A stretch of 64,000 nt of DNA from CAKOSP01 sp964370755 (GTDB lineage Bacteria; Bacillota_I; Bacilli_A; RF39; UBA660), in NCBI GenBank assembly GCA_964370755.1, contig CAYJKL010000002.1:14235-78234 (forward strand), given 5' to 3'. Under the pieces are notes generated by a model. It had not been told where the DNA came from. It saw nothing but the letters and a program-made list of their open reading frames with translations, and ran no database searches. The number at the start of each line of letters is the position of its first letter. The stretch's first letter is position 1. A program made the translations under genes and the position numbers. Shown here in pieces: positions 35,476-45,081 of the stretch.

Positions 35476-35986
35476 CAATTCTTTCTCTTACTGGGTTATC
35501 TTCAAAGTTATTTATTCTTAAGTTTACGTTATCCAGAAGTTCATTTGCAAGTGTAAGATATTTAGCATGATAACTAAACTGTTCTTTTGCCATTTCTGAT
35601 TCTATCATATATCTTATTAAATTTTCTAGCGCTTGTTTTAACATTATTAAACTAAGTATATAAATTGGTGAAGTAACTACATAAGTTAATATTTTTAACC
35701 ACTCATATTGTAATTCTCTTGTTATTAAATATAATACTGCTGATACTCCTACTGATTTAGCTGCAAGTGGAAAATAGAACTCCATTCCTTTTTCTTTTCT
35801 TTTTACTAAATTATATTGCTCATTATTAGCGTAATCTATATCTTTTTTCGAGTTTGAAACAACCTCTTTTATAAGTTCTAAATTTTCTTTTGTAAATTCA
35901 ACTTCTTCCATCATGTTATTGTCATATATTATTTTTATTTTTTCATTTCCATATCTTATTTTCTTTATAAATATATTAGGTTCCAC
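35462..35986 (-). CDS. Membrane protein, two central helices, unknown
   Basis: About 174 residues. The likely start is GTG 35986, just after AAGGAAGTG; the open frame extends 12 codons upstream without a site. Residues ~70-115 (numbered from that start) contain two membrane helices with a Lys/Glu-rich N-terminal helix before and an amphipathic helix after. No family recognised. It lies between der and the ABC operon on the same strand. Confidence 0.65.
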   Translation of the reverse strand: MEPNIFIKKIRYGNEKIKIIYDNNMMEEVEFTKENLELIKEVVSNSKKDIDYANNEQYNLVKRKEKGMEFYFPLAAKSVGVSAVLYLITRELQYEWLKILTYVVTSPIYILSLIMLKQALENLIRYMIESEMAKEQFSYHAKYLTLANELLDNVNLRINNFEDNPVRERIEREN

Positions 35987-36058
35987 AAAATTCACTTCCT
36001 TTTGAGAAGTATTATAGCACATATATCACAAAAAAACTAATTTAATTTCTTAAACTAG

Positions 36059-37360
36059 TTAATCATTTTTATTTTCAAACTTAATTATTATTGGTGTTCC
36101 AGTTAAATCAAAACTTTCTCTGATTTTGTTTTCTAAGTATCTTTCATAACTAAAATGTACTAAACCTTTTGAGTTAACATCTAAAACAAGTTTAGGTGGT
36201 GCGCTTGATACTTGCTTAACAAAATATATTTTAAGTCTTTTACCTTTATAAGATGGAGCTGGATGTAAATCGTATGCTTCATTTATAACATTATTTATAG
36301 TACTTGTTTTTAATACTTTATTATGATTTTCATATGCTCTTATTATTTCAGGCATAAGTGTATGCATTCTTTTTTTAGTAAGTGCTGATAAGTATACTTT
36401 TTTAGCATATGGAGCAAATTTAAATTCTTCATCAAGTAACATATTCCATCTTCTAAGTTCGGAATTAGGATCGTTTATAGTGTCCCATTTATTTACACAT
36501 ATTACTACTGCTTTACCAGCTTCTATTGCATAAGATAAAATATGTTTATCATGTTCTATAACGCCTTCTTCAGCATTTATAATAAGTACACAAACATTAC
36601 TTCTTTCAATAGCTTTCATACTACGTATTAAACTATATTTTTCTATGTTTTCGTAAATTTTTCCTTTTTTACGCATTCCTGCTGTATCTATTATAGTGTA
36701 CTCTTCATTATTATATTTAAATTTGGTATCTATTGCGTCTCTTGTTGTTCCTGCAACATCAGATACGATTACTCTATCTTCTCCAAGCATTGCATTAACA
36801 AGACTTGATTTACCTACATTTGGTCTTCCGATAAAACAAAATTTAAGTGTTCCATCATCTTCCGGAATATATTTTTCTGCACCTTCTGTAATTTCTTTTA
36901 AAAGTTCATCAAAACCTATATTATGCTCTGCAGATACACCAAATACTTTAGCAAATCCAAGTTCATAATAATTATAAATATTTTCATTTCTTCTGGCATT
37001 ATCCATTTTATTTACGATTATTATAACTTCTTTATTCGCTTTTCTAAGTAAGTCTCTTACAAAGTAATCACTTGCATCAAGGTCTTCTAAACCATCTACT
37101 ACAAATAAAATTTTATCTGCTTCATTTATAGCAATTTCTGCTTGCATTACGATATTTTTATTTACTTCTTCACCACTTACTTCGATACCACCTGTATCAA
37201 CTAAATTAAATGATTTTTCATCATAAGTAACCATTCCATATACTCTATCACGAGTTATACCTGGAGTATCTAAGATTATTGATTTTTTTTCTTTAATTAA
37301 TCTATTAAAAATTGTAGATTTACCTACATTAGGTTTTCCTATTAAACATGCAGTTAACAT
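36059..37360 (-). CDS. der: Ribosome-assembly GTPase Der (EngA)
   Basis: 433 residues. Two tandem G domains: first P-loop G-K-P-N-V-G-K-S-T with D-T-P-G-I and N-K-M-D; second G-R-P-N-V-G-K-S-S with D-T-A-G-M-R-K-K-G-K and N-K-W-D. KH-like C-terminal domain to the end. Der is required for 50S subunit maturation. AAGGAGGGG precedes ATG. engB lies just upstream in the same direction. Confidence 0.98.
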   Translation of the reverse strand: MLTACLIGKPNVGKSTIFNRLIKEKKSIILDTPGITRDRVYGMVTYDEKSFNLVDTGGIEVSGEEVNKNIVMQAEIAINEADKILFVVDGLEDLDASDYFVRDLLRKANKEVIIIVNKMDNARRNENIYNYYELGFAKVFGVSAEHNIGFDELLKEITEGAEKYIPEDDGTLKFCFIGRPNVGKSSLVNAMLGEDRVIVSDVAGTTRDAIDTKFKYNNEEYTIIDTAGMRKKGKIYENIEKYSLIRSMKAIERSNVCVLIINAEEGVIEHDKHILSYAIEAGKAVVICVNKWDTINDPNSELRRWNMLLDEEFKFAPYAKKVYLSALTKKRMHTLMPEIIRAYENHNKVLKTSTINNVINEAYDLHPAPSYKGKRLKIYFVKQVSSAPPKLVLDVNSKGLVHFSYERYLENKIRESFDLTGTPIIIKFENKND

Positions 37361-37387
37361 ATTATCCCCTCCTTCTTTCTTATTTTT

Positions 37388-37960
37388 TTATAAAAAACTT
37401 TCTATTATATCGTGAACTTCAGCTTTGCCTTTTTTACTTATTGTTGAAAATGGAACGAAATCTTCTATACCAAGAGTTTCTCTTATCATTTTATCATGCT
37501 TTAGTCTGTTATTTTTAGTAACTTTATCATATTTAGTTGCTATTACTGTAATATCTTTTTCGTAAAACTTTAAAAAATTATACATTAGTCTGTCATCTTC
37601 AGTTGGTTTGTGACGATAATCAACAAGTAAAAATACTTTTCTTAAACTTTCTCTATTTTTAAGATAATCTTCGATCATTAAACCATATTTTTTTTGAGAA
37701 TCTTTACCTGTTGCAGCATAACCATATCCTGGTACGTCTACTAAGTAAAACTCTTTATTAATTTCATAAAAATTAAGTGTTTGTGTTTTACCAGGTTTTG
37801 AAGATGTTCTGGCAAAGTTTTTTCTTTCCATTAATATATTAATGAAACTACTTTTACCTACATTACTTCTTCCTACTAATAAAAACTCAGGCTTTATATC
37901 TTCTGGATATTGACTAAGTCTAACGGCAATTACCGGTTCTTCAACATTTTTAATTTGCAT
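37388..37960 (-). CDS. engB: GTP-binding protein EngB (YsxC/YihA)
   Basis: 190 residues. P-loop G-R-S-N-V-G-K-S-S, T-S-S-K-P-G-K-T-Q-T-L-N (G2), D-V-P-G-Y-G-Y-A (G3) and T-K-Y-D-K-V (G4), all typical of EngB, which takes part in 50S assembly. ATG follows GAGGTG. Adjacent to der. Confidence 0.97.
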   Translation of the reverse strand: MQIKNVEEPVIAVRLSQYPEDIKPEFLLVGRSNVGKSSFINILMERKNFARTSSKPGKTQTLNFYEINKEFYLVDVPGYGYAATGKDSQKKYGLMIEDYLKNRESLRKVFLLVDYRHKPTEDDRLMYNFLKFYEKDITVIATKYDKVTKNNRLKHDKMIRETLGIEDFVPFSTISKKGKAEVHDIIESFL

Positions 37961-38040
37961 AAATGCACCTCACAACACATATTATAAGATAAAAACATAA
38001 AAAAAGCAAATTTTTAATTCAAAATGTGCTTTATTTGTTA

Positions 38041-38658
38041 CTATTTTTCTTTTATTCTTTCCCATGCTCCTAATGCATTATCTTTTATATCTGTTGCTGT
38101 GTCAATTCCAAATTCTGTAATTGCGTCTATATCATCTTGATGCTCGTAGTAAAAGTCTTTCATAGATTCTTTTACCGCTTGTTCTTTTTCATATAGATAA
38201 TAGCCGAAATCTTCGATTGCCTGCGCAGGGTCTTCTTTTACGGCATTGTATGCATTCATGATTGCTTCAATTACTTCGCTTGCTTTTTCTTTAGCAGCAT
38301 CTGTTAAGTCACTAAAGTAATATCCATTAATTTCTGTTTTTCCTGCAAAAAAGTCTAAGACAAATATTAAATCTTCTTCTGCTGAATCTAAGAATGATTC
38401 AGTTCCGTCTGCTAGAGCTTCTGTGATTTGATTTTCTTTTTCACGCAACGTTTCTAAAACACTTTCTTCTGGAGATACGGTTTCTGTTGGTACTGGAAAT
38501 GGTGTTTCGATTGTAACTGGAGTTTCAACTGCAATACTTGGTGTATTTACTGGAGTACTTTCTTCTTTAGTACACCCCGTTGCTAAACTTATTATATTAA
38601 CTACTACAAGATATAAGGCTATTCTACATTTATTTATTTCTATTAATTTTTTTGACAT
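38041..38658 (-). CDS. Lipoprotein, acidic helical, unknown
   Basis: 205 residues from ATG 38658, preceded by AAAGGGGAAATT; an ATG 12 codons earlier has no site. Hydrophobic segment then S-L-A-T-G-C lipobox at about 24-29. A Pro/Thr/Val linker follows, then a ~130-residue acidic helical domain with regular A-E-D and K-E-x-x-E stretches. Function unknown. A hairpin AAAGCA...TGCTTT lies at its 3' end (38004-38036). Confidence 0.7.
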   Translation of the reverse strand: MSKKLIEINKCRIALYLVVVNIISLATGCTKEESTPVNTPSIAVETPVTIETPFPVPTETVSPEESVLETLREKENQITEALADGTESFLDSAEEDLIFVLDFFAGKTEINGYYFSDLTDAAKEKASEVIEAIMNAYNAVKEDPAQAIEDFGYYLYEKEQAVKESMKDFYYEHQDDIDAITEFGIDTATDIKDNALGAWERIKEK

Positions 38659-38723
38659 AATTTCCCCTTTCAGAGTTAGTCTATTATATATCATTTTAGC
38701 GTAAAAGTCTACTATAAATATAT

Positions 38724-39125
38724 CTAATTTAATTTTGCTTTTAATTCATTAATTCTACTTAATGATAGTCTTTTTTTATCGCTTAATGAGTCATATCTTC
38801 TGTCATATGAATCACTTTCTTTATCTAGACTACTTATATCACTTCTAATGTTTGAATAATTTTGTTCTTCATTAATTAAACTTTCTATATTATTTAATAC
38901 TTCTTGATATTCAGTTATTGCACTTTTTAACTCTACATATCTTTCATTAACCATTTTTCCTAGAGCATCAGAAAAAGGTTTACTTACAAGTCCTGTATTT
39001 CCGATAACTGTCCAATCTTGTGATGAATTTACCAAAGTATATAAATTATTTAATTTTATTGATGTACAGTTATTGTCTATTTCTATTATCCTATTTCTAA
39101 GAGTGTTTACTTCATTTATGTCCAT
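38724..39125 (-). CDS. Small helical (coiled-coil) cytoplasmic protein
   Basis: About 133 residues from ATG 39125, preceded by AAGGAAGGTAAG; the frame extends upstream without a site. The sequence is almost entirely helix with heptad-like Leu/Ile spacing (about 60-133). The size and helical build are reminiscent of LXG/WXG100-type small secreted proteins or phage-like scaffold helices, but no W-x-G motif is present. Function unknown. Confidence 0.6.
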   Translation of the reverse strand: MDINEVNTLRNRIIEIDNNCTSIKLNNLYTLVNSSQDWTVIGNTGLVSKPFSDALGKMVNERYVELKSAITEYQEVLNNIESLINEEQNYSNIRSDISSLDKESDSYDRRYDSLSDKKRLSLSRINELKAKLN

Positions 39126-39311
39126 AATTATTTTCTTACCTTCCTTATGTATTAATTCACTTTCTATCAATTAATTGTTGTCTATTCTTTTTAATTATAC
39201 CACTTTCGTTTTTTGATATCAATAACAATTTTGTTATTGCATACTTTCTTGTAATAATTTGTGCAAAAGTCTAGGATGCATGTTATAATAGTTTAGAAAG
39301 AAGATGATTAT

Positions 39312-39716
39312 ATGCTAAGTTTATTTACTCCTCCAACTGGAATAGATTTAATTTTTTTAATTTTGTTTTATTTGGTTACTATTGGGTTAATATATTTTTT
39401 TCAAGTAAAAGTTTTGAAAGATAGATGTAAAAAGAATTTTGTGATTTTATTGTCTATTGAAATTTTGGTACTACTTGTACATATAATGCTTTTTAATTTC
39501 GATAACTTACCATTGTTTATTAAAGAAAATTCGCCTGAAGTTATATTTTTATATTTGTTTTTACTTTCATATTATACATTTTTTATGTATGGATTGTTTT
39601 TTATAACTTCGTTAGTGATTTATTTTAGAAAACCCTTTGGCTTTGATTTTAAGAAAAACATTATTTTATTTTCTGTAGCTGGTTTGATTGGTTTATTTTT
39701 TGGAATTCTGTCTTGA
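39312..39716 (+). CDS. Four-helix membrane protein, unknown
   Basis: 134 residues; four hydrophobic helices (about 9-28, 43-62, 77-104, 115-133). GAAAGAAGATGATTAT precedes ATG, a weak site. A TATAAT element is seen upstream near 39285. It is one of few plus-strand genes here and is convergent with the gene ending at 39718. Confidence 0.6.
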   Translation: MLSLFTPPTGIDLIFLILFYLVTIGLIYFFQVKVLKDRCKKNFVILLSIEILVLLVHIMLFNFDNLPLFIKENSPEVIFLYLFLLSYYTFFMYGLFFITSLVIYFRKPFGFDFKKNIILFSVAGLIGLFFGILS

Positions 39717-39717
39717 C

Positions 39718-40047
39718 TTAAGTAAATAAATATTTAAATACATTTACAAGTTCTAAAGCTCCATCTGTTATTATTGTGATTACTCCGTTATTTATTTTCT
39801 CACCTGCTTTTGTGAATCCATTTGAGTAATCTTTTATTTCTTTTTCAACGTAGTTTTTTACATCTACTTCTTCTCCATTTAGTACATCCTCTTCAAATCT
39901 ATTAATTGCTTCTTCTGTAAGGATTGTATCGTTTCTGATACTTGCTTCATGATACCCACTTTCTCCTATAATATATACAAATATAAAAATTATAAATAAG
40001 AGTTTTACTGTTATCATAAAGTAATTTCTCTTTTTTTTATTATCCAC
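39718..40047 (-). CDS. Single-pass membrane protein downstream of spoIIP
   Basis: 109 residues, GTG start six bases after AAAGGTGG. One helix (about 10-29), then an exterior acidic segment and an amphipathic C-terminal helix. It overlaps the 3' end of spoIIP by eight bases, so it is translated together with it. No family recognised; a sporulation role is suggested only by this coupling. Confidence 0.65.
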   Translation of the reverse strand: MDNKKKRNYFMITVKLLFIIFIFVYIIGESGYHEASIRNDTILTEEAINRFEEDVLNGEEVDVKNYVEKEIKDYSNGFTKAGEKINNGVITIITDGALELVNVFKYLFT

Positions 40048-40936
40048 TGTTAACCACCTTTCTAAAACTTTCTGCTAGATATGCTAAAGAGCAATTTACT
40101 TCTTCAATACTGTTATACTGACCACCTACTTCAATTAATATTGCATTTAGGTGTAAATCTTGATTGTATATTCCGTTTACGTTGCTTCCGCTTTTACCCA
40201 ATACTCCTCTTGTGAAGTTCGGATGTATTTTATTAAGTTCATCATTTAATTTATTTGAAAGTTCTAAGTTAGTACTAAATGTTGGATTATCTTCTCCTAC
40301 TATAAACATAAATCTTGCACACTGTTTTCCGTCAATATTTACTGTAGTAATATCATAACTTGCTGAATCTCTATGTATATCAATATAGTAGTTTATCGTT
40401 GGATAGTTTGTTATAGCGTCTTCTAGTAAGAATCTACTTGCATCATAACTTTTAGAATAACTCCAAGAGTTTGCTCTTAGAATGTCTACTGGATTATTTT
40501 CTTCTACTACTGCGTATATTTCTTCATCTTTTAAATATTCTTTAAAAATGTATGAAGCAGTTATTACTGTTGGGTTTATATTAAATGCTTCAAATGATTC
40601 ATAAGTATACTCTTCTGTTGTATGTGTGTTATATATGTATACAAGTGGGTTATTTATTACTATAGGGGTATCTTCTTCTTTAATTACAGGCTCACTTTCT
40701 AAAAATTCATAACCAAAGGCATAACTAAATATAAATTCAGGAGTATTTAGTTTATCTAGATTTATTTCATTATTATTTAGAATGTATGAAACTACTTTTT
40801 CATTATTTAAGTTTATTACTAATTTGTCTAATAGAAATATAACTATAAAAGAAAATGTAAAACAAAAAATTATTACTGTACTTAGTAATTTTAAGAATAT
40901 TTTTTTTCTTTTTTTTGCTTTAAAACGTCTTCTCAT
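40040..40936 (-). CDS. spoIIP: Stage II sporulation protein P (amidase)
   Basis: 298 residues. Basic N-terminus, one membrane helix (about 13-35), then the SpoIIP catalytic domain: Y-I-Y-N-T-H-T-T-E-E-Y (zinc His), D-I-H-R-D-S (second His), and the C-terminal N-Q-D-L-H-L-N-A-I-L-I-E-V-G-G with the catalytic Glu. SpoIIP works with SpoIID to thin septal peptidoglycan and drive forespore engulfment. Slightly shorter than the Bacillus protein. Confidence 0.93.
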   Translation of the reverse strand: MRRRFKAKKRKKIFLKLLSTVIIFCFTFSFIVIFLLDKLVINLNNEKVVSYILNNNEINLDKLNTPEFIFSYAFGYEFLESEPVIKEEDTPIVINNPLVYIYNTHTTEEYTYESFEAFNINPTVITASYIFKEYLKDEEIYAVVEENNPVDILRANSWSYSKSYDASRFLLEDAITNYPTINYYIDIHRDSASYDITTVNIDGKQCARFMFIVGEDNPTFSTNLELSNKLNDELNKIHPNFTRGVLGKSGSNVNGIYNQDLHLNAILIEVGGQYNSIEEVNCSLAYLAESFRKVVNSG

Positions 40937-41000
40937 ATACCCTCTTTTATCAAATTATACATAAAATAGTATAAAAATTATGTCATTTTAACTGTTTTAC

Positions 41001-41029
41001 TTGAAAATTGTTTAAAAGTTTGATAAAAT
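41001..41029 (+). promoter_or_regulatory. rpsT promoter
   Basis: TTGAAA, 17-base spacer, TAAAAT, about 30 bases before the rpsT start. Confidence 0.75.
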
Positions 41030-41057
41030 TAATTGACACGAAGGAAGGAGATTAAGT

Positions 41058-41324
41058 ATGGCTAATATTAAAAGTTCTAAAAAAGCTATAAAAGTTATTG
41101 CGAAAAAAACTCAAAATAACCATGAAGCTAAAGCTAGAGTGCACAACTTAATTAAGAACTTAGAAAAAGCTATTGCTGCTAAAGATAGCGAAAAAGCAAA
41201 TAGTTTATTAAAAGATTTACAAAAATATACTGATAAAGCAGTTTCAAAAGGTTTAATATCTAAAAACACTGGAGCTCGTCAAAAATCAAGATTAAATAAT
41301 AAAGTAAAAAATATAAATAACTAA
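41058..41324 (+). CDS. rpsT: 30S ribosomal protein S20
   Basis: 88 residues, standard length. Begins M-A-N-I-K-S-S-K-K-A-I and has the Lys/Arg-rich helices and the A-R-Q-K-S-R-L-N C-terminal signature. AAGGAAGGAGAT precedes ATG. Single-gene unit with strong promoter and terminator. Confidence 0.98.
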   Translation: MANIKSSKKAIKVIAKKTQNNHEAKARVHNLIKNLEKAIAAKDSEKANSLLKDLQKYTDKAVSKGLISKNTGARQKSRLNNKVKNINN

Positions 41325-41325
41325 G

Positions 41326-41348
41326 ACCAATCACTAATTGGTTTTTTT
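41326..41348 (+). terminator. Terminator of rpsT
   Basis: ACCAAT/ATTGGT stem, five-base loop, seven-T run. Confidence 0.8.
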
Positions 41349-41438
41349 ATTTGCAAAATTTTAGTAAATAAGCATTTAATCTTGTTATATTAATTGCGTG
41401 CATTAATTATATTTGATATTATATATAAGGAGATGCTT

Positions 41439-42389
41439 ATGAAAAAATTTATTATACCTACTATTTGTGTTATAACACTTGCTTTAACAATTGTGTTTTT
41501 AAATCCTATTGTTAATTCTTTGACAAGTTTCTTTTTGATAACTGAACCTACTACTCCAGAAGAAGTTAGTGAATATTTTAAAGATGAAAGTTATGAGTAT
41601 GTGCAAAATGTAGAGTCTTTTATTCCCTATTCTAAGCAAGATCTTAAAAATATTTTATATACTACTATTAATAGTGGATGGGATCAAGTTACGTTTTACT
41701 GTCCACCTGAATATGATGATTGTAAAATAGATATGGAGAATGTAAGTAGCGACAGTGGCGTTTTAACTCATATAAATAATTTTGTACATCCATATAACAG
41801 TTTTACAAATATAACAATGACTGTGTCTGAGTCTGGTGAGATATCTTTTAAAATTATATATTTATATACTGATGAACAAATATTAAAGATTGAAGAAGAA
41901 GTTGACAGATTAATGGTTGAACTTTTAAATGATACTATGAGTGATGAAGAAAAAATTAAAATACTTCATGATCACATAATTAATAATTCTAAATATGATA
42001 TTTTAATTAATAAGAATGAAGAAAGTCCTTATCAATCACATCTTGCATACGGACCTTTATTTGATAAATTTGCTACTTGTAATGGTTATACTGATTTAAT
42101 GGCTATTTTTTTAGAAAAGCTTGATATCAATAATTTTAAAGTTGCTACTACACCAGAAGAAATTAGTTATGAATCTACTGGTCATGTATGGAATGCGGTT
42201 TATATTAATAATGAGTGGAAGCATTTAGACCTTACTTGGGACGACCCTGTAGATGAGACCGGTAATAAAGATTATCTTTTAGATACTTATTTTTTAATTA
42301 CTAGTGAAGAGTTAAAACTTGCTGATGAAGGTGAACAAAATATAGAAGAACATAATTTTAATAGTTCTATATATTATGAAATGAAATAA
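41439..42389 (+). CDS. Membrane-anchored transglutaminase-like protein
   Basis: 316 residues from ATG 41439, preceded by AAGGAGATG; an upstream in-frame start is unsupported. One hydrophobic helix (about 3-22). The C-terminal half has the transglutaminase core: A-T-C-N-G-Y (Cys), S-T-G-H-V-W-N (His) and L-D-L-T-W-D-D-P (Asp). The complete triad suggests activity, either peptide cross-linking or proteolysis outside the cell. The next gene is unrelated in sequence. A second transglutaminase-like gene is at 44033-45022. Confidence 0.85.
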   Translation: MKKFIIPTICVITLALTIVFLNPIVNSLTSFFLITEPTTPEEVSEYFKDESYEYVQNVESFIPYSKQDLKNILYTTINSGWDQVTFYCPPEYDDCKIDMENVSSDSGVLTHINNFVHPYNSFTNITMTVSESGEISFKIIYLYTDEQILKIEEEVDRLMVELLNDTMSDEEKIKILHDHIINNSKYDILINKNEESPYQSHLAYGPLFDKFATCNGYTDLMAIFLEKLDINNFKVATTPEEISYESTGHVWNAVYINNEWKHLDLTWDDPVDETGNKDYLLDTYFLITSEELKLADEGEQNIEEHNFNSSIYYEMK

Positions 42390-42496
42390 TTACTTATTAA
42401 AGTGATTTTTTTATGTAAATTTTCGGTAAATTATTTATTTCATTATATACAATTTATTATTTTAATGATATCATTTTATTAGAAAAGAGGATTATA

Positions 42497-44008
42497 ATGG
42501 AAGAAAAAATTAAAGAGTTTACTCTAAACAATGAGATAATTAAACCTAATGCTGATCAAATATCATTATTAGATTTAGTTGAAAGTGTTAATATCAAATC
42601 AGGCGTTGATTCTGCAAATAAGGAATTAATCGCACTATTTAATTCAATTAAGTTTGATTCAAAGATGATGGAATTTACTAAGAAGCAAGCTAGAAACTTA
42701 TACAAAAATATTAATAGTGTTAGTTATAGTTTTGAAGACAGTATTGGTAGTATTAGATTTTTATTAAATGGTAAAAGTATTACATTAATTGAAAAAGATG
42801 GAGTTTTGACAACTTTACCTAATGAAGGTTCACAAACTAAGGCACTTGCTAACCAATTGATTGTAGATCACGGAAAAAATATTCTTGATTTTATAAAATC
42901 ATTTGAAGTTTTAAGAATTAATAATTTAGAATTTAACTATGACAAACATGAAGGTTTAAAATTAGATAAAGAAACTAATAAAGACTTATTTAATAGTGTT
43001 AGTGTTGCTTCTAAAGATAATGTATTTAGTGCAAATTTTGAATTAAGTGAAGCAGGTACTATAAAAGTTTCTAATCCCAACTTACCTACTGATAAAAATC
43101 AATTAAAAGAAATTATGAAAAGATTGCCTATTTCAGTTAAAGAACTTGATGCTGTTAGTAAATTTTATGTTGAACGAAACATGAGTGGTTTAAAGAAACA
43201 ATATGAAAATGAGATAGACTTTAATAAAACGCTATATAACGGAGAGCGCCCTGTTACTAACTCTGATAACTTACTAGATTTTATTAATGAATGCGAAATG
43301 GATTTTAAAGAACTTAATACACTTACTAATAATGTACTAAGTTCTATAAATAGTCATGAAGATACTAAAATATATAATATAGAAGGTATAAATTATAGTA
43401 TTGATAAAAATGGAAAAGTGAATTTTAATATAGTTCATAAAAATGATCACCCTAATAACGCTAGAGTGTCTATAGAAATAGTTAAACCTCTTTTTGAAAA
43501 AGAGTTTGCTAATATTAAAACGCAACTTGAAATTATATATAATAAGTATAGAATAGCAATTAAAGATAATGTTTTAGATTTTGATAAACAAAATATCATT
43601 GACGATATTGATAATCAAATAAGTAAAAGTGAAGATGAATTCGATAGTTATGTAAAAATGGAAACTGAATCTGCTGAAAAGAAGAATGATCCAGAAATTG
43701 ATGCTCTTAAAATGCAGTCTTTAAATAATAGAGCTAATTTACATTTAATAAAAAGTAATATAGACAGTAATAGATTTCCTGTTGCGAGTTATGAAAATGG
43801 AGAGTATATAGTTGAAGTTTATTTAACTAAAGATTTAAAAATTCAAACTGAAATTAAGCCTAGCAAAGAATTACTTCAAAGTAAATCTATAGAGGAAATT
43901 AATAGTTATATTGAAAGTAATAGAAATGATATCTTAGCTAGTATTACTACTCCAAAACAACAAGACAAAACTACTTCGTTAGAAAATGAATCTTCATTTC
44001 AAAGATAA
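42497..44008 (+). CDS. 503-aa cytoplasmic protein, unknown
   Basis: 503 residues, charged, with helix and strand mixed and no signal, membrane segment or recognised motif. Several segments share a rough pattern of strand-rich modules ending N-N-L or N-P-N-L. The C-terminal tail is Gln/Ser/Glu-rich. AAAGAGGATTATA precedes ATG. It lies between two transglutaminase-like genes. Codon use matches its neighbours, giving no sign of transfer. Confidence 0.65.
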   Translation: MEEKIKEFTLNNEIIKPNADQISLLDLVESVNIKSGVDSANKELIALFNSIKFDSKMMEFTKKQARNLYKNINSVSYSFEDSIGSIRFLLNGKSITLIEKDGVLTTLPNEGSQTKALANQLIVDHGKNILDFIKSFEVLRINNLEFNYDKHEGLKLDKETNKDLFNSVSVASKDNVFSANFELSEAGTIKVSNPNLPTDKNQLKEIMKRLPISVKELDAVSKFYVERNMSGLKKQYENEIDFNKTLYNGERPVTNSDNLLDFINECEMDFKELNTLTNNVLSSINSHEDTKIYNIEGINYSIDKNGKVNFNIVHKNDHPNNARVSIEIVKPLFEKEFANIKTQLEIIYNKYRIAIKDNVLDFDKQNIIDDIDNQISKSEDEFDSYVKMETESAEKKNDPEIDALKMQSLNNRANLHLIKSNIDSNRFPVASYENGEYIVEVYLTKDLKIQTEIKPSKELLQSKSIEEINSYIESNRNDILASITTPKQQDKTTSLENESSFQR

Positions 44009-44022
44009 ATAATTGAGTATAT

Positions 44023-44050
44023 AAAAAAGTGTTTATTTCAACACTTTTTT
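44023..44050. terminator. Bidirectional terminator
   Basis: AAGTGTT/AACACTT stem with A-run before and T-run after, between two convergent genes. Confidence 0.7.
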
Positions 44051-45022
44051 TCTTGTATTTGCAATTATATTTGTAGCCTCTTCATATAATTCTTTATGTT
44101 CAGTGTAAAATTGTTCTAGTAAGTCCATATTATTTTGAATTACTGATTTTGTATCTAAATATAATTTTCCTGCTTCAAAATAATTTTCTACTTCCATTTC
44201 AATTACTTCTTTATTCGTTATATTAGGAGAAAAATAACTATACTTTTTATTTGTTTTTCCTATTATCATGGGTGTACCTGTCTCATATAATTTACCTTCA
44301 CTTCTTAATAAAATAGCGTTAGCTGTTGGATCAAAAAAATGAAGTTTATCATTTTCTTTGGATACCGTAACAGCGTGAATACTTATAGTTTTATTTAGAG
44401 TTTTTTTGTATTTCCACTTAGAATTGTCTTCAATTAATCTACCCATATCTACTAGTTCATTACTTTGACTTTTTTGCATAAATGCATCACATAAATTCAC
44501 AATATCAATAAATTTATCAGGTGATGAAACTTCTAATAAAGATGCTTCAATATTTCTTTTATTAAGTATATCAGCTAGAAGTGAAGATGTATGTCTACAA
44601 ACTCCGTTTCCAGAAAATATTGTGCTTCCATATAACTTAGAAACATCTAAGATTAAATCATAACCATAATTATAACTTTTATCTTTGGAAATATAGCCAC
44701 TATTTAACATTTCACTAAACAGTGCAAATATTTCTTCTGATTTGTCAAATTCAAATGCTGCTATTAAAGCTGAATAATCCTTTAGAAATTCATCATATAG
44801 CATTCTCAAATTGGAACAATCTTTGGTAAACGACGCTCTGTAATTTAATTTACTGTCTAAATAAAACATAAAAAATGATGTCCCAAATAAATTACAAATA
44901 GGTTCGTTACTTGCTAATCCATATATATTTAAAAAATTTGCAGTATTGAAGTAAACATCTTCTAATTTTAAATAGTTTCTATAATTCACATTTGAAACTA
45001 ATTTATTAACCATATTATGCAC
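44033..45022 (-). CDS. Transglutaminase-like fold protein (cytoplasmic)
   Basis: 329 residues, GTG start eight bases after GGGGG. No signal. Residues ~145-255 show the transglutaminase order: G-N-G-V-C-R-H-T-S-S-L-L (Cys), H-A-V-T-V (His) and F-F-D-P-T-A (Asp). The rest is helical. This arrangement is known for bacterial cysteine peptidase-like proteins of unknown substrate. It might act on its neighbour, but that is speculation. Confidence 0.72.
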   Translation of the reverse strand: MHNMVNKLVSNVNYRNYLKLEDVYFNTANFLNIYGLASNEPICNLFGTSFFMFYLDSKLNYRASFTKDCSNLRMLYDEFLKDYSALIAAFEFDKSEEIFALFSEMLNSGYISKDKSYNYGYDLILDVSKLYGSTIFSGNGVCRHTSSLLADILNKRNIEASLLEVSSPDKFIDIVNLCDAFMQKSQSNELVDMGRLIEDNSKWKYKKTLNKTISIHAVTVSKENDKLHFFDPTANAILLRSEGKLYETGTPMIIGKTNKKYSYFSPNITNKEVIEMEVENYFEAGKLYLDTKSVIQNNMDLLEQFYTEHKELYEEATNIIANTRKKVLK

Positions 45023-45081
45023 TTTTAATTCCCCCTTTTTAAAGTTATCATATTATAGCATTTGAAACTTATTTAAGTCAA

